This document shows positions 61,128-61,441 of a stretch of DNA of 61,441 bases, piece by piece. The translations under genes and the position numbers were made by a program. The notes beneath the pieces were generated by a model. It searched no databases and was not told the DNA's origin. It saw only the letters and a list, made by a program, of their open reading frames with translations. The stretch lies in assembly GCA_902784755.1 (NCBI GenBank), contig CACZVX010000005.1:1-61441 (forward strand), written 5' to 3'. The first letter of the stretch is position 1; every line of letters starts with the position of its first letter. This stretch comes from an uncultured Prevotellaceae bacterium (GTDB lineage Bacteria; Bacteroidota; Bacteroidia; Bacteroidales; Bacteroidaceae).

Positions 61128-61441
61128 ATGATAGAAAACGAAATTAACATCAAAGGGAAGTTTTCAATGAGAATCAATTTTAATTTGGTGATGAAAAAGG
61201 GGACAAAGGCTCAGATTTGGTTGACCACAACAATAAACCGTCAACGTGTCCGTATATACACAGGACTTCGTATAGAGCCTGAGTTTTGGATTAAGACTGC
61301 TCGAAATCAAGTTGGAGAAAGGGCTATTGAAGATGGTAAAATCTCAGCAGTGCAGAAACGAGCCAATAAGGTAATAAATAAGGAATTGCGAAAGATTCTT
61401 CAATATTGTAGAGAATATGGAGTGGAAGTTTCACAAGAGAA
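61128..61441 (+). CDS. Tyrosine-type integrase, N-terminal part (cut by window end)
   Basis: The visible 104 residues begin MIENEINIKGKFSMRINFNL and include WLTTTINRQRVRIYTGLRIEPEFWIKT-like features of the Arm DNA-binding domain of Bacteroidota site-specific integrases, followed by a helical stretch leading to the SAM-like core-binding domain. The catalytic Arg-His-Arg-Tyr part lies beyond the window. It implies that an integrative element begins here and continues to the right. Confidence 0.82.
   Translation, partial: MIENEINIKGKFSMRINFNLVMKKGTKAQIWLTTTINRQRVRIYTGLRIEPEFWIKTARNQVGERAIEDGKISAVQKRANKVINKELRKILQYCREYGVEVSQE

Overview
The window reads as a chromosome segment of a gut or rumen Bacteroidota, most likely Prevotella or a close relative. 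The evidence is the Bacteroidota promoter signature (TTTG, about 19-20 bases, TAnnTTTG) in front of many genes, families largely confined to this phylum (DUF6048, DUF6452, DUF4199, BT4734-like/DUF3987), many secreted glycoside hydrolases, and the gene order sppA-lpxK-purine nucleoside phosphorylase-thiL. No species can be named from sequence alone.

Layout. 1-7500 is accessory and repeat-rich: an outer-membrane-type protein, a broken RhuM gene, 22-base tandem repeats, and a three-gene BT4734-like/DUF3987 module bracketed by perfect 38-base inverted repeats. 7900-20800 is housekeeping: exonuclease III, lumazine synthase, a TPR protein, recF with a DciA-like partner, folate/S41 protease/dCMP deaminase/M3 peptidase genes, and a Crp-ApbE-DUF6048-DUF6452-glycosyltransferase-DUF4199 operon. 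20930-21200 holds the SRP RNA and tRNA-Thr. 21200-31000 holds mutS2, a His/Asp-rich CobW GTPase, a minimal transpeptidase, DUF362, DUF554, DUF1846, an inositol-phosphatase-like enzyme and a retropepsin-like lipoprotein. 31000-47050 is a carbohydrate-degradation region (GH92, Asp-box protein, esterase, GH31, exported nitroreductase and flavodoxin-like protein, second esterase, GH36, GH28) without any SusC/SusD pair. tRNA-Ser and tRNA-Phe follow, then thiL, a purine nucleoside phosphorylase, lpxK, sppA and groESL.

54700-60800 carries an rRNA/tRNA methyltransferase, an AmgK-like sugar kinase fused to a RapZ C-terminal domain, a MurU-like nucleotidyltransferase, a full-length GMP synthase and a second GMP synthase copy lacking the amidotransferase domain. 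The window ends inside a tyrosine integrase, so a mobile element probably begins here.

The most interesting item is the kinase-RapZ fusion next to the MurU-like gene: a possible cell-wall amino-sugar salvage pathway with a built-in amino-sugar sensing or RNA-binding domain. Next come the inverted-repeat-bounded DUF3987 module, the tandem GMP synthase genes beside an integrase, a RecF protein carrying an in-frame piece of a dispersed repeat, and a candidate small RNA with its own promoter and terminator after groEL. All functions are inferred by reading the sequence; no database search was possible.
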